Source: Parasedimentitalea denitrificans (lineage in GTDB: Bacteria > Pseudomonadota > Alphaproteobacteria > Rhodobacterales > Rhodobacteraceae). From it: a DNA stretch of 64,000 bases. A program made the position numbers and the translations under genes. Below the pieces are notes generated by a model, which did no database searches, was not told the DNA's origin, and saw only the letters and a list, made by a program, of their open reading frames with translations. The first letter of the stretch is position 1. The number at the start of each line of letters is the position of its first letter. This document shows, piece after piece, positions 27,685-35,963 of the stretch. Location: NCBI RefSeq assembly GCF_011813015.1, contig NZ_QHLQ01000001.1, positions 1 to 64,000 on the forward strand, read 5' to 3'.

Positions 27685-27715
27685 GAGTGTATTTCTTCTT
27701 TGAGGAAATACACTC
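27685..27715. terminator. hairpin between nfeD and tpiA
   Basis: GAGTGTATTTC and GAAATACACTC form an eleven-pair stem around nine bases, seven bases past nfeD and 44 before the end of the convergent tpiA. No T-run follows, but the symmetry suits a bidirectional terminator. Confidence 0.6.
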
Positions 27716-27758
27716 CCGCTGAAGGCATGCGCCGCAAGGCGCAGCCCCTTTTGACTGA

Positions 27759-28508
27759 TTAGCTGTCTGACAATGCAGCGATAATAGGCGCGAAATCCGC
27801 CGCCTTGAGGCTGGCCCCGCCAACAAGTGCCCCATCAACATCTTCGACAGCAAAGATATCATTCGCATTGGCGGCCTTAACCGAACCGCCATACAGCAAG
27901 CGTACTGCACTGCCGGTTTCTTCTCCGAACCGTTCTACTAGTCGCCCCCGCAAGAAGGTATGGACCTCACCAATTTGTCCCAATGTTGGAACCTTGCCTG
28001 TGCCAATAGCCCAGATGGGTTCATAAGCAACAACCAGCGTCTCTCCGGTACAGCCATCAGGAACCGAGCCCTGCAACTGGGCACCGATCACGTCCAGCGT
28101 CTCACCTGCTTCCCGTTGCTCCAGGCTCTCTCCCAGACAGACGACCGCAGTCAAACCTGCTGCAATTGCTACTTCTGCCTTGGTCCGAACCATAGCATCA
28201 CCTTCGCCATGATCAGTCCGACGCTCCGAATGGCCAAGAATGACCGATTTCGCACCAGCGTCCTTCAGCATGTCCACACTCAAATCACCAGTATGAGCCC
28301 CCGAAGTGGCTGCGTGACAATCCTGGCCACCGACAGACACGGCGCTGTCACCAGCCACCTCTGCCGCGCGGTGTAGCAATGTTGCCGGTGGGCAGATCAG
28401 GATATCTACCGTAGCCGTCGCATTGGCCTGGGCCAGAGCTTTCAGTTCGGCCAATGCCGCACTGGTGCCGTTCATTTTCCAATTACCCGCTGCCAACTTC
28501 CGCCGCAT
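27759..28508 (-). CDS. tpiA: triosephosphate isomerase
   Basis: Interconverts glyceraldehyde 3-phosphate and dihydroxyacetone phosphate. The 249-residue barrel has the N-terminal lysine in AGNWKMNG, the histidine in VILGHSERR, the catalytic glutamate in [13 protein letters not shown] and the phosphate-binding [11 protein letters not shown]. Complete and of normal length. Confidence 0.97.
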   Translation of the reverse strand: MRRKLAAGNWKMNGTSAALAELKALAQANATATVDILICPPATLLHRAAEVAGDSAVSVGGQDCHAATSGAHTGDLSVDMLKDAGAKSVILGHSERRTDHGEGDAMVRTKAEVAIAAGLTAVVCLGESLEQREAGETLDVIGAQLQGSVPDGCTGETLVVAYEPIWAIGTGKVPTLGQIGEVHTFLRGRLVERFGEETGSAVRLLYGGSVKAANANDIFAVEDVDGALVGGASLKAADFAPIIAALSDS

Positions 28509-28601
28509 CTGCTGCCTCCTGATTGATTTTCAAGCTGTGGTAACACTGCCAACGCACCGAGACAATTGCCCCAAACGCTAGGACGCAATTACAAGTGGTG
28601 C

Positions 28602-28630
28602 AAAAACAAAAAAGGCGGGCAAAGCCCGCC
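28602..28630 (-). terminator. terminator of the A-type Fe-S carrier gene
   Basis: On the minus strand GGCGGGC-TTT-GCCCGCC is followed by TTTTTTGTTTTT, a textbook intrinsic terminator 28 bases past the stop. Confidence 0.9.
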
Positions 28631-28657
28631 AATCACTCTCTGTCGAGCTCTGTTCCC

Positions 28658-29017
28658 TCAGATGCTTGGCATTTCTTTGAAACTGATCGACTCGCCACAG
28701 CCACATGCATCAGAAACATTAGGGTTGTTGAACTTGAACCCGGCCTCTAGCAGCGAAACCTCGTAGTCAATTTCGGTCCCGAACAGAAACATCTGCGCCA
28801 TCGGTGCGATCATCACACGGGCGCCGTCTTGTTCAACCACCTCATCATTTGGATCAGGTTCGCCGACATATTCCATGGTGTATTCCATGCCGGCACAGCC
28901 ACCCTTCTTCACGCCGATCCGCAGACCTGCATGACCAGCTTGCTGCATCAACTTGGATATCTGAGCCGCCGCCTTGGGCGTGATGGTGACGGCTTGCTTA
29001 CCGGGAATGCCAAACAT
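28658..29017 (-). CDS. A-type iron-sulfur carrier (HesB/IscA/SufA family)
   Basis: A 119-residue A-type carrier that takes part in Fe-S cluster assembly. The three conserved cysteines are in KKGGCAGMEY and DACGCGES. With the MIP18-type gene just upstream it forms a small assembly unit; in related genomes these two genes end the suf operon, though the rest of suf is not in this window. Whether it corresponds to SufA or ErpA cannot be told from sequence alone. Confidence 0.92.
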   Translation of the reverse strand: MFGIPGKQAVTITPKAAAQISKLMQQAGHAGLRIGVKKGGCAGMEYTMEYVGEPDPNDEVVEQDGARVMIAPMAQMFLFGTEIDYEVSLLEAGFKFNNPNVSDACGCGESISFKEMPSI

Positions 29018-29151
29018 TGATGTCTCCTTGTGCCCTTAATCTAAGGACGCTTGCCGCACGGCTCAACCCCGCCCAGCAAAATGCTTAGAGGGAAAAGATG
29101 AACTTCAGGTACAAATTTAGCCGCAAGACTTAGCCTTACAGCCCAACATGT

Positions 29152-29514
29152 TTACATGAAGCCCAGTTCCAGCCGCGCTTCGTCCGACATCATTTCCATG
29201 CCCCAGGGCGGCTCAAACGTCAGTTCGACATCAACGGATTTCACTCCACCAATGGGTTCGATGGCGTCCATAATCCAACCTGGCATTTCGCCAGCCACCG
29301 GACAACCCGGCGCAGTCAGCGTCATGGTTACCTTGACGTCACTCTCATCATTAATGTCGATGGTGTAGATTAGCCCAAGTTCGTAAATATTGACCGGAAT
29401 TTCCGGATCATAAACCGTGCGGATGGCTTCGACCACCGACTCGTACAAAGGATGGCCAACAGAGGAAGGCGCAATCAATGGAGCGCCTTCAAGGGGTTGT
29501 GTCGAATTTGTCAT
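29152..29514 (-). CDS. sufT: SUF system Fe-S assembly protein, MIP18/DUF59 family
   Basis: A 120-residue protein of the MIP18 (DUF59) family. The core reads VYDPEIPVNIYELGLIY and LTAPGCPVAGEMPGW, including the conserved cysteine. It helps mature Fe-S proteins. It lies 134 bases upstream of the A-type carrier on the same strand. A TATATAA stretch upstream near 29545-29552 may be its -10 region. Confidence 0.9.
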   Translation of the reverse strand: MTNSTQPLEGAPLIAPSSVGHPLYESVVEAIRTVYDPEIPVNIYELGLIYTIDINDESDVKVTMTLTAPGCPVAGEMPGWIMDAIEPIGGVKSVDVELTFEPPWGMEMMSDEARLELGFM

Positions 29515-29898
29515 CAGGGCTGGGCCTCACGTGTTAACTTGACTGATTATATAGGGATTTTAAAATGGGCCGTCCAGAGGTGGCGTTGCCAAAGATTGGC
29601 TTTACCCGCTTACGATTAAAATGCCTCAGCTGGCAGGAAAGTAGCTAGCAGCCAAGCACGCTCATAGTTGCCTAGTTTGCCACCGATTTTCCCTTGGCTA
29701 CGGCTGCAATTGTCACTTGGCTAAAATTAGTTGGGAGTATTTCTGGCCCAGTTCACTCCGCAGAACTACATATATAGATAGCTCCTTAACCGTCAAAATT
29801 GAGAGAGCCCAAGCCAAGTATCAAGTCAAAGGTCAACCGATACGGAAATAGCCCAACACCCAGACCACATCACCTGACGTTCCAATTTGGAGGTTAAG
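29515..29898. other. gene-free gap
   Basis: Apart from the likely sufT promoter at its left end and the ribosome site TTGGAGG at 29887-29893, I see no gene, RNA or repeat in this 384-base stretch. Confidence 0.5.
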
Positions 29899-30660
29899 AT
29901 TATTCGGACACATGCAAAGCCTTTGCCACGCACTGTTCTGGCTCTGACCGTCGGTTTTTTGCTTCAACCGCAACCGATGGCGGCACAGGACAAGTGGGAC
30001 TTTGTAGTTGCTCCATATGTATTAGCCCCATCCATTGGCGGAACCACTACCCTAGGCAGGATTGGCGGTGATGTTTCAATTGATCCTGGGGATGTCTGGA
30101 AAAACCTCGAGTCCGGCGGCATGCTCCGCATTGAGGGGCGACATGAAACAGGCTTTGGGTTCGCACTGGACTACTCGTTTATGGATCTTGGCAACGGCGC
30201 ATCCAGTCCAATCGGTGACATCCGGGCTGATTACAACCAATCTGTATTCGAAGCCGTCGCGACTTACCAAATGGACAGAAATGGCGATCAGGTAGACCTT
30301 TATGCCGGTCTGCGCCATTGGGATATCGATGCCAAGGCCAATATTCTGACAGGCCCCGCCACCGGCCAAGTAAATCACAAGGCAAACTGGACTGACCCAA
30401 TTATCGGCCTGCGCTGGCAACGTCGACTTTCACCAGAATGGCGACTGATGATGCAAGGGGATGTGGGAAGCGGAGAATCTGAGTTCACATGGAATGCTAT
30501 GGGCGGGTTTGCCTATGATCGCTGGGAGAACACCTCAGTTTTCATAATGTACCGCGCTCTTGGGGTAGATTATGAAAAGGGTACCCAAGGCACCTCTTCA
30601 TACTTTGAATATGACACGGTAACCCAAGGCATTCTGGCAGGTGTTGGGTTCCGCTTCTAA
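29899..30660 (+). CDS. probable outer-membrane beta-barrel protein
   Basis: About 253 residues. A basic start and hydrophobic stretch (TVLALTVGFLL) ending PMAAQ look like a signal peptide. The rest alternates polar and hydrophobic residues in short strands and ends GVGFRF, the terminal phenylalanine typical of outer-membrane barrels; WRLMMQGDVG and AVATYQM look like single strands. No family is certain. The start is unusual: no ATG or GTG fits, and the best ribosome site (GGAGG at 29889-29893) is five bases before ATT at 29899. TTG at 29887 is the alternative but lies inside the ribosome site. Confidence 0.7.
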   Translation: MIRTHAKPLPRTVLALTVGFLLQPQPMAAQDKWDFVVAPYVLAPSIGGTTTLGRIGGDVSIDPGDVWKNLESGGMLRIEGRHETGFGFALDYSFMDLGNGASSPIGDIRADYNQSVFEAVATYQMDRNGDQVDLYAGLRHWDIDAKANILTGPATGQVNHKANWTDPIIGLRWQRRLSPEWRLMMQGDVGSGESEFTWNAMGGFAYDRWENTSVFIMYRALGVDYEKGTQGTSSYFEYDTVTQGILAGVGFRF

Positions 30661-30677
30661 GTCTAACCATACAAATA

Positions 30678-30700
30678 GGCGCCCCAGTTACTGGAGCGCC
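30678..30700 (-). terminator. terminator between barrel gene and dctM
   Basis: A ten-pair stem (one G-U pair on the minus strand) with loop TAA is followed on the minus strand by TATTTGT. It lies in the 65 bases between two convergent genes and probably serves the TRAP operon. Confidence 0.7.
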
Positions 30701-30725
30701 CCTTCATTTCACAGTCACAAAACAC

Positions 30726-32102
30726 CTACTTGGTTATGATCTCAGGCCCCATCACCGCATTTGGCAATACGGTCGATAGCCACGGGATATAGGTGATCAT
30801 GATCAGGAACACGAAGAGCACAGCCAGGAACGGCAGAGCAGCTCGCACCACGGACATCATCGGCATACCCGCCACACCTGAGGTCACGAACAAGTTCAGA
30901 CCAACCGGCGGAGTAATCATACCGATCTCCATGTTCACCACCATGATGATGCCAAGGTGGATCGGATCAATGCCCAGCTCGATTGCAATCGGGAACACCA
31001 GTGGCGCCACGATAACTAGCAGTCCCGACGGCTCCATGAATTGACCACCGATCAACAGGATCACGTTGACCACGATTAGGAACATCACCGGCCCAAACCC
31101 TGCCGACAGCATCGCATTTGCAATGGTCTGTGGCACTTGTTCATCTGTCAGAACGTGCTTTAGGATCAATGCGTTGGCGATAACGAACAGCAGCGTGACT
31201 GTCAGCTTACCCGCCTCAAACAGCGTATGCTTGGTATCCTTGTGGAAGAATGCGGTGACCAACGCCAGCGGCTTTTTCAGCAGGCTATTCTTGGCCTCGC
31301 CTTCCCCATTCGAAAGCGGCCCCATGTCCTTGTAGACAAAGCTGGCAATGAAGAAGGCATAGACAGCCGCCACCGCCGCAGCCTCGGTCGGGGTAAAGAT
31401 ACCTCCATAGATACCGCCCAGGATGATCACGATCAGGAACAAGCCCCAACCGGCCTCACGAGCCGAGGCAAAGATTTCTCCCCACCCCTGCCATTCGCCT
31501 TTAGGCAGGTTCTTGACCTTGGCCATGATATAGATCGTCACCATCAGCATGATGCCAGCCAATAGGCCCGGAATGACCCCGGCCAGGAACATCCGGCCAA
31601 CCGAAACTTCAACCGCAGCAGCGTATACCACCATAACAATCGACGGAGGGATCAGAATGCCCAGCGTACCGGCATTACAGATCACACCCGCCGCGAATTC
31701 CTTGGTGTAACCAACCTGGCGCATACCAGCGATCACAATCGACCCGATGGCAACCACGGTTGCTGGCGACGACCCCGAAAGGGCCGCAAACAACATACAG
31801 GCAAACACGCCCGCAATAGCCAGGCCACCCGGCAAATGCCCCACACAGGCGATCGAGAAGCGGATGATCCGCCGCGCAACACCGCCTGTGGTCATGAACG
31901 ACGAGGCCAGAATAAAGAACGGGATCGCCAGCAGGGTGAAATGCCCCTCAAAGGCCTCGAACAATGTGCCAGCAACCGAAGCCAGCGAGCTGTCGGAATA
32001 GACCAGCAGGAACAGAGTGGAACTCAGGCCTAGGGACACCGCGATCGGCACCCCGATCAGCATCATGCCAATCACTAGGGAAAATAATAGGACAACGTCC
32101 AT
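30726..32102 (-). CDS. dctM: TRAP transporter large permease (C4-dicarboxylate type)
   Basis: A 458-residue many-helix permease of the second TRAP system. Conserved stretches are FMLASSFMTTGGVARRIIRF-like in the first third, GILIPPSIVMVVYAAAVEVSVG in the middle and GMITPPVGLNLFVTSGVAG near the end. A cytoplasmic insert of about 40 charged residues lies near 250-290, longer than in most DctM proteins. Its start codon overlaps the stop of dctQ by one base. Confidence 0.93.
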   Translation of the reverse strand: MDVVLLFSLVIGMMLIGVPIAVSLGLSSTLFLLVYSDSSLASVAGTLFEAFEGHFTLLAIPFFILASSFMTTGGVARRIIRFSIACVGHLPGGLAIAGVFACMLFAALSGSSPATVVAIGSIVIAGMRQVGYTKEFAAGVICNAGTLGILIPPSIVMVVYAAAVEVSVGRMFLAGVIPGLLAGIMLMVTIYIMAKVKNLPKGEWQGWGEIFASAREAGWGLFLIVIILGGIYGGIFTPTEAAAVAAVYAFFIASFVYKDMGPLSNGEGEAKNSLLKKPLALVTAFFHKDTKHTLFEAGKLTVTLLFVIANALILKHVLTDEQVPQTIANAMLSAGFGPVMFLIVVNVILLIGGQFMEPSGLLVIVAPLVFPIAIELGIDPIHLGIIMVVNMEIGMITPPVGLNLFVTSGVAGMPMMSVVRAALPFLAVLFVFLIMITYIPWLSTVLPNAVMGPEIITK

Positions 32103-32782
32103 CAGTCGCGCTCCTCGTTCTGCTGAGCACGCATGGCTTCCAGCTCGTCTTCTACTTCATGACTGGCCACCAGCCGGTCCAACTCTCCACGCCAGATCTG
32201 CAATGCAGCCTGACCAAACCGCAGCACCAGCAACAACATCGACAGCGGCAACACAATATAGGGCACCACCTTGGGCAGCTTTTCATAGGCTTCGCCGTAG
32301 TTGATCAGCCCCTCCAGCCAACTCAACCAGGCTACCATCGGCACGTCTTGCACCTCGTAAAAACTCTGACTGCGCGCCTTCATGTCGAACCCTGTAGGGA
32401 ACCAACGCCCCGAGGTCGGCGGCAGATCGGCAAACACCGCCCAATAGTCATAGGCGCCTTTCAGCAGCAGCAAGGAAAACGCCAGACAACAGCCCACCGA
32501 GATCAGCGCCAGCATCCGTCGTGGTGCCGGGGCCAACATGTTCAGAATAGCGTCTACGCCCAGATGTGCGTGGGTTTTCACCGCATAGGACGCGCCCAGC
32601 AGTACCAGCCAGGCAAACAGGAACACAGTCAGCTCCAACGCCCACAGAATGTTTGAGTTAAAGACAAAACGCGCCACCACATTGGCAAATGTGATAATCG
32701 TCATCAGACCCAAAAGCCCGGCGATCACGTTTTCCTCTATTGAATTGATAAACCCGGACGGACCGGTCCTTGCCCCCGACAT
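32102..32782 (-). CDS. dctQ: TRAP transporter small permease (DctQ)
   Basis: A 226-residue four-helix subunit, partner of the DctM just downstream. Helices fall near residues 15-35, 45-65, 85-105 and 160-180, with the family motif THAHLGVDAIL after helix two. A loop of about 50 residues between helices three and four is longer than usual. The start at 32782 follows GGGGATAG; the frame can be extended to 32827 without support. Confidence 0.9.
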   Translation of the reverse strand: MSGARTGPSGFINSIEENVIAGLLGLMTIITFANVVARFVFNSNILWALELTVFLFAWLVLLGASYAVKTHAHLGVDAILNMLAPAPRRMLALISVGCCLAFSLLLLKGAYDYWAVFADLPPTSGRWFPTGFDMKARSQSFYEVQDVPMVAWLSWLEGLINYGEAYEKLPKVVPYIVLPLSMLLLVLRFGQAALQIWRGELDRLVASHEVEDELEAMRAQQNEERD

Positions 32783-32842
32783 ATCGCTATCCCCATTTTT
32801 TGGAAGTCGTTCGGTGCAGCACCACACTTGGGCGCTGGAAAT

Positions 32843-32870
32843 GTGGGGCGCGTGTTACCACGCACCCCAC
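32843..32870 (-). promoter_or_regulatory. intra-operon hairpin between dctP and dctQ
   Basis: A twelve-pair stem (one wobble on the minus strand) with a four-base loop starts 12 bases past the dctP stop. It is the counterpart of the hairpin at 2382 in the other TRAP operon, and probably raises dctP mRNA relative to dctQM. Confidence 0.65.
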
Positions 32871-32881
32871 GGTGATCTGAC

Positions 32882-33883
32882 TTACAGACCTGCGTTGATT
32901 GCCTGAGCGGCGTCGATCTTGTCCTGGCCTACGTCGCCAGCAAACTGAGACCAAACTGGCATCATAGTGTCGACCCACTGCTGACGCTGCGTCGCGTCCA
33001 ACTGACGGATTGTGCCACCTGCTTCAACGATGGATGCTTTTGCAGCTTCGTTCACCGCAAAGGCTTCACTGTTGCGTGTCTCTGTGACTTCACCCAGAAT
33101 TGTCAGGAACTGCTCGCGCACAGGCGCGTCCAGGCTTTCCAGCCAGTCAACATTGGTCACAACCAGATAGTCGATGATACCGTGGTTGGTTTCTGTCACG
33201 CCGTCCTGAACTTCAAAGAACTTCTTGCCGTAGATGTTCGACCAGGTGTTCTCCTGACCGTCCACAACACCCTGCTGCAGCGCGCCGTAAACTTCCGAGA
33301 ACGCCATTTTCTGTGGCGAACCACCGATAGCTTCCATTTGCGCAACCAGAACGTCGCTGGACTGAACGCGGAATTTCAGACCGTTTGCGTCGGTAGGTGC
33401 AACCAGTGGCTTGTTCGCAGACATCTGCTTCATGCCATTGTGCCAAAACGCCAGACCTTGCAGACCGCGGCGCTGCATGCTGTCCAGCAGGGCCTGACCA
33501 TCTTCAGAGGCTTGGAACGCGTCAACTGCTTCGATGTTCTTGAACATGAACGGAAGATCGAACAGGCGGAACTGCTTGGTGAACTTTTCAAACTTAGACA
33601 GCGAAGGCGCCGCCAGTTGAACATCGCCCTGCAACATGGCTTCCAGAACCTTGTTGTCGTTATACAGCGTGGAGTTCGGGAAGACCTCCATGCACATGGT
33701 GCCGTTCATCTCTTCGTTGACACGTGCTTCCAGCAGTGAGGCTGCGATGCCCTTTGGGTGCTTGTCAGTGTTGGTCACGTGGGCAAATTTCACCACGATC
33801 TCGCCAGTGTCACAGGCCGCGATTGCAGCGCCGGCGGTTACGGTCAAGGCCATTGCCGTTGCGGCTGTTGTCAAAAATTTCAT
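32882..33883 (-). CDS. dctP: TRAP C4-dicarboxylate binding protein
   Basis: A 333-residue periplasmic protein with a clear signal peptide (cleaved near AIA, residue 22) and a start at 33883 behind GGGAGGG. The sequence VVKFAHVTNTDKHPKG and the ligand-arginine segment GLKFRVQSSDV fit the DctP group that binds malate, fumarate and succinate. The linked DctB/DctD sensor pair supports that ligand. It leads dctPQM, and two GTGCG palindromes lie about 190-230 bases before it. Confidence 0.92.
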   Translation of the reverse strand: MKFLTTAATAMALTVTAGAAIAACDTGEIVVKFAHVTNTDKHPKGIAASLLEARVNEEMNGTMCMEVFPNSTLYNDNKVLEAMLQGDVQLAAPSLSKFEKFTKQFRLFDLPFMFKNIEAVDAFQASEDGQALLDSMQRRGLQGLAFWHNGMKQMSANKPLVAPTDANGLKFRVQSSDVLVAQMEAIGGSPQKMAFSEVYGALQQGVVDGQENTWSNIYGKKFFEVQDGVTETNHGIIDYLVVTNVDWLESLDAPVREQFLTILGEVTETRNSEAFAVNEAAKASIVEAGGTIRQLDATQRQQWVDTMMPVWSQFAGDVGQDKIDAAQAINAGL

Positions 33884-33984
33884 TATACCCTCCCAGGTAG
33901 TCAATCTCCGTCTCTCCCCAACAGAGAGCTCCGAGCGATAGCATCGCGCCAAGCGAAAAGTCGCTCAACCGTTGTTTTTAAATT

Positions 33985-34000
33985 TGCAAAAAACATGATA
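33985..34000 (-). promoter_or_regulatory. partial sigma-54-like element upstream of dctP
   Basis: Reading TATCATG-TTTT-TTGCA on the minus strand, the -12 part is perfect but the essential GG of the -24 part is replaced. It may be a relic of a sigma-54 promoter, in keeping with the altered DctD protein, or chance. Confidence 0.25.
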
Positions 34001-34066
34001 ATTTCGAACGATTACAAAACACTATGGCGGTCAGATCGACCTGCCAATTTTCTCTGACGGCTAAGA

Positions 34067-34084
34067 TGTGCGGTTTCCCACACA
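34067..34084. promoter_or_regulatory. candidate DctD site 1
   Basis: TGTGCGGTTTCCCACACA is an inverted repeat with one mismatch. Its arms match the second site at 34098, and the centres of the two are 33 bases apart, about three helical turns, as in tandem activator sites. Confidence 0.5.
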
Positions 34085-34097
34085 GCGGAAAGTTCAG

Positions 34098-34119
34098 TTT
34101 GTGCGAAATTCCGCACAAA
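34098..34119. promoter_or_regulatory. candidate DctD site 2
   Basis: TTTGTGCG and CGCACAAA form a perfect eight-base inverted repeat around AAATTC, between dctP and the GNAT gene. The GTGCG...CGCAC core resembles DctD sites described upstream of rhizobial dctA. It overlaps no gene. Confidence 0.6.
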
Positions 34120-34163
34120 CCTTGAATTACACTTACAATCCTGATTCACACAACCGCGCTTTC

Positions 34164-34700
34164 TCAGACCCAGAGCGATGCATCCTGCCAAGGCCCCGGC
34201 ACAGACAGTGTTCCGGATACAACCTGATCTTGCGGCTGCAGACGAATAGACCGCCAAGCCGGCCCCCATTTCTCAGGCAGCGGGTATGGTGGCGCAACCA
34301 GATCGTCCTGACTGAACTCGAAGCGGCTGTAATAGTTTGGATCACCCAGCACAAAGACCTGGCCAATTCCCTCTGCTGTCAACCGCCGAAACCCCTCCCG
34401 GATCAGAGTGCTACCAATCCCCAGTTTTTGCAGCTCCCCCATGACAGCAATTGGGCCCAACAGCGCAACGTTACTCCCCGAACCGCCTTTTTCCCCATCA
34501 ATACTACACATGGTAAAAATTGCATGCCCGACCAATTTCCCATCGGCAAGAGCAGACAATGACAAAACATCTTCCCTGCTTGCCAGCAATTCCTTAACCA
34601 ACGGCACCAAATCCTCATCTGGAAATGCTTCCTGATAAAGCGGTTCAACATTATCGAAATCACGTGGCAAGGCGTCAGAAATCTGAATATCAAAACTCAT
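34164..34700 (-). CDS. GNAT N-acetyltransferase (YhbS-like)
   Basis: A 178-residue acetyltransferase of the GNAT fold. The acetyl-CoA segment reads LLGPIAVMGELQKLGIGSTLI near residues 85-105, followed by VFVLGDPNYYSRFEF, the pattern of YhbS-like proteins. The start at 34700 follows AAGGATAG. It lies between dctD and dctP on the same strand, 24 bases after dctD, so it may be read with dctBD. Substrate unknown. Confidence 0.85.
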   Translation of the reverse strand: MSFDIQISDALPRDFDNVEPLYQEAFPDEDLVPLVKELLASREDVLSLSALADGKLVGHAIFTMCSIDGEKGGSGSNVALLGPIAVMGELQKLGIGSTLIREGFRRLTAEGIGQVFVLGDPNYYSRFEFSQDDLVAPPYPLPEKWGPAWRSIRLQPQDQVVSGTLSVPGPWQDASLWV

Positions 34701-34724
34701 GATACTATCCTTGAAAATCACTTG

Positions 34725-35963
34725 TTACGTACCCGACCTCCGATAATCCTCCGGCCGGATCCCATAACGTGCCATTTTATCATAGAAGGTTTTGCGCGGC
34801 AATTTCAGCGCCTGCGCCGCCGCCGCTGCCCGCCCGTTCTGTCGCCCCAATGCCGCGATCAATAACGAACGCTCCACCTGCGCCAGCTGCTCGACCAGCC
34901 CCAACCCCGCCGTCTCGGTGGTTTCTTCCGGCATACCCAGCACAAACCGCATCGCCGCCGACATCAGTGAGCGCGCATTGCCCGGCCAGTCCTGCGCCAT
35001 CAGAGCAGCCAAATGATCTGGGCTGATTTCCGGTACTGCAATCCCGGCCTGCTCCGCAGCCTGTGCCACATAGTGGCGGTACAACACAGGGATATCCTCC
35101 GGCCGATCATTTAACGAGGGAACCCGCACACGCATGACATCCAGCCTGTAAAACAGCCCGGCGTTGAATGTTCCCGCCTCAACCAAATCCGCCAAATTGA
35201 CCGTGGATCCGGCGATAACACGGGTGCCCGCGCCCTGTTCAAGACGATCCAGCACTGCATATTGTGTTGCATCGGGCAAGGCGGAAACCTCATCAATAAA
35301 GATCGACCCACCTGCCCCCGCAGTGCACAGCTCATCAAAGTCGGCAGCGCTCAGCCCAGCGCCGGGGCGTTTGACAAACGGTCCCTGTGCCAAATTAGAC
35401 ATGAGATGCACCACCTCAGCGACTTTCGAAATGCCGCTTCCAGGTGGGCCGCTGACCAAGACCTCAGCTCCGGTCGGCGCCACGCTCCGCACCTTCTTGC
35501 GCAACCCATCTGCCTGTGGTGAGGTGCCAAACAACATCCGCGCCGCCGGATCGCCACGCTCCAACTGAACCTTTAGCCGCCGGTTCTCCAACACCAAAGC
35601 ACGCGTTTTCAAAGCCCGTTCCAAAACCGCCAACAGGTCCGCCGCGGCACAGGGTTTTTCGAGGAAATCAAACGCCCCGTGCCCCATCGCCTTCACAGCC
35701 ATGGGTATATCCCCCTCACCAGTCAGCAAGATCACAGGCAGCTCTTCGTCCACCCCGTGTGCATAATCCAGCAAATGAAAGCCATCCCGCCCCGGCATCC
35801 GAATGTCCGACACGATGACCCCGTCAAACTGCGGAGTGATGTGATCCTTGGCCACCACAAAAGACGCAGCCGTGACCGCGTCCAGATCGTTCAACTCCAG
35901 TGTCTGCGCCAGCGCATCCCGCACTGCGGCGTCATCATCAACAAGTAACACTTTGCTGGTCAT
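34725..35963 (-). CDS. dctD: DctD-like response regulator with degenerate AAA+ domain
   Basis: A 412-residue regulator. The receiver domain (1-120) is intact, with phospho-acceptor D53 and K103. The central region (about 140-345) descends from a sigma-54 activator: it keeps Walker B IFIDE (221-225), FYRLDV and WPGNARSL. But Walker A reads GPPGSGIS (172-179) with isoleucine for lysine, and the stretch that normally holds GAFTGA is deleted, making the domain about 40 residues short. A Fis-type helix-turn-helix ends it (375-400). It probably binds DNA and activates without ATP or sigma-54. Its start overlaps the dctB stop (ATGA). Confidence 0.88.
   Translation of the reverse strand: MTSKVLLVDDDAAVRDALAQTLELNDLDAVTAASFVVAKDHITPQFDGVIVSDIRMPGRDGFHLLDYAHGVDEELPVILLTGEGDIPMAVKAMGHGAFDFLEKPCAAADLLAVLERALKTRALVLENRRLKVQLERGDPAARMLFGTSPQADGLRKKVRSVAPTGAEVLVSGPPGSGISKVAEVVHLMSNLAQGPFVKRPGAGLSAADFDELCTAGAGGSIFIDEVSALPDATQYAVLDRLEQGAGTRVIAGSTVNLADLVEAGTFNAGLFYRLDVMRVRVPSLNDRPEDIPVLYRHYVAQAAEQAGIAVPEISPDHLAALMAQDWPGNARSLMSAAMRFVLGMPEETTETAGLGLVEQLAQVERSLLIAALGRQNGRAAAAAQALKLPRKTFYDKMARYGIRPEDYRRSGT

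Noticed and set aside
33985..34000. A functional sigma-54 promoter for dctP
   Set aside because: The -12 element is perfect but the -24 GG is missing, and the DctD-like protein lacks GAFTGA, so I keep it only as a possible relic.
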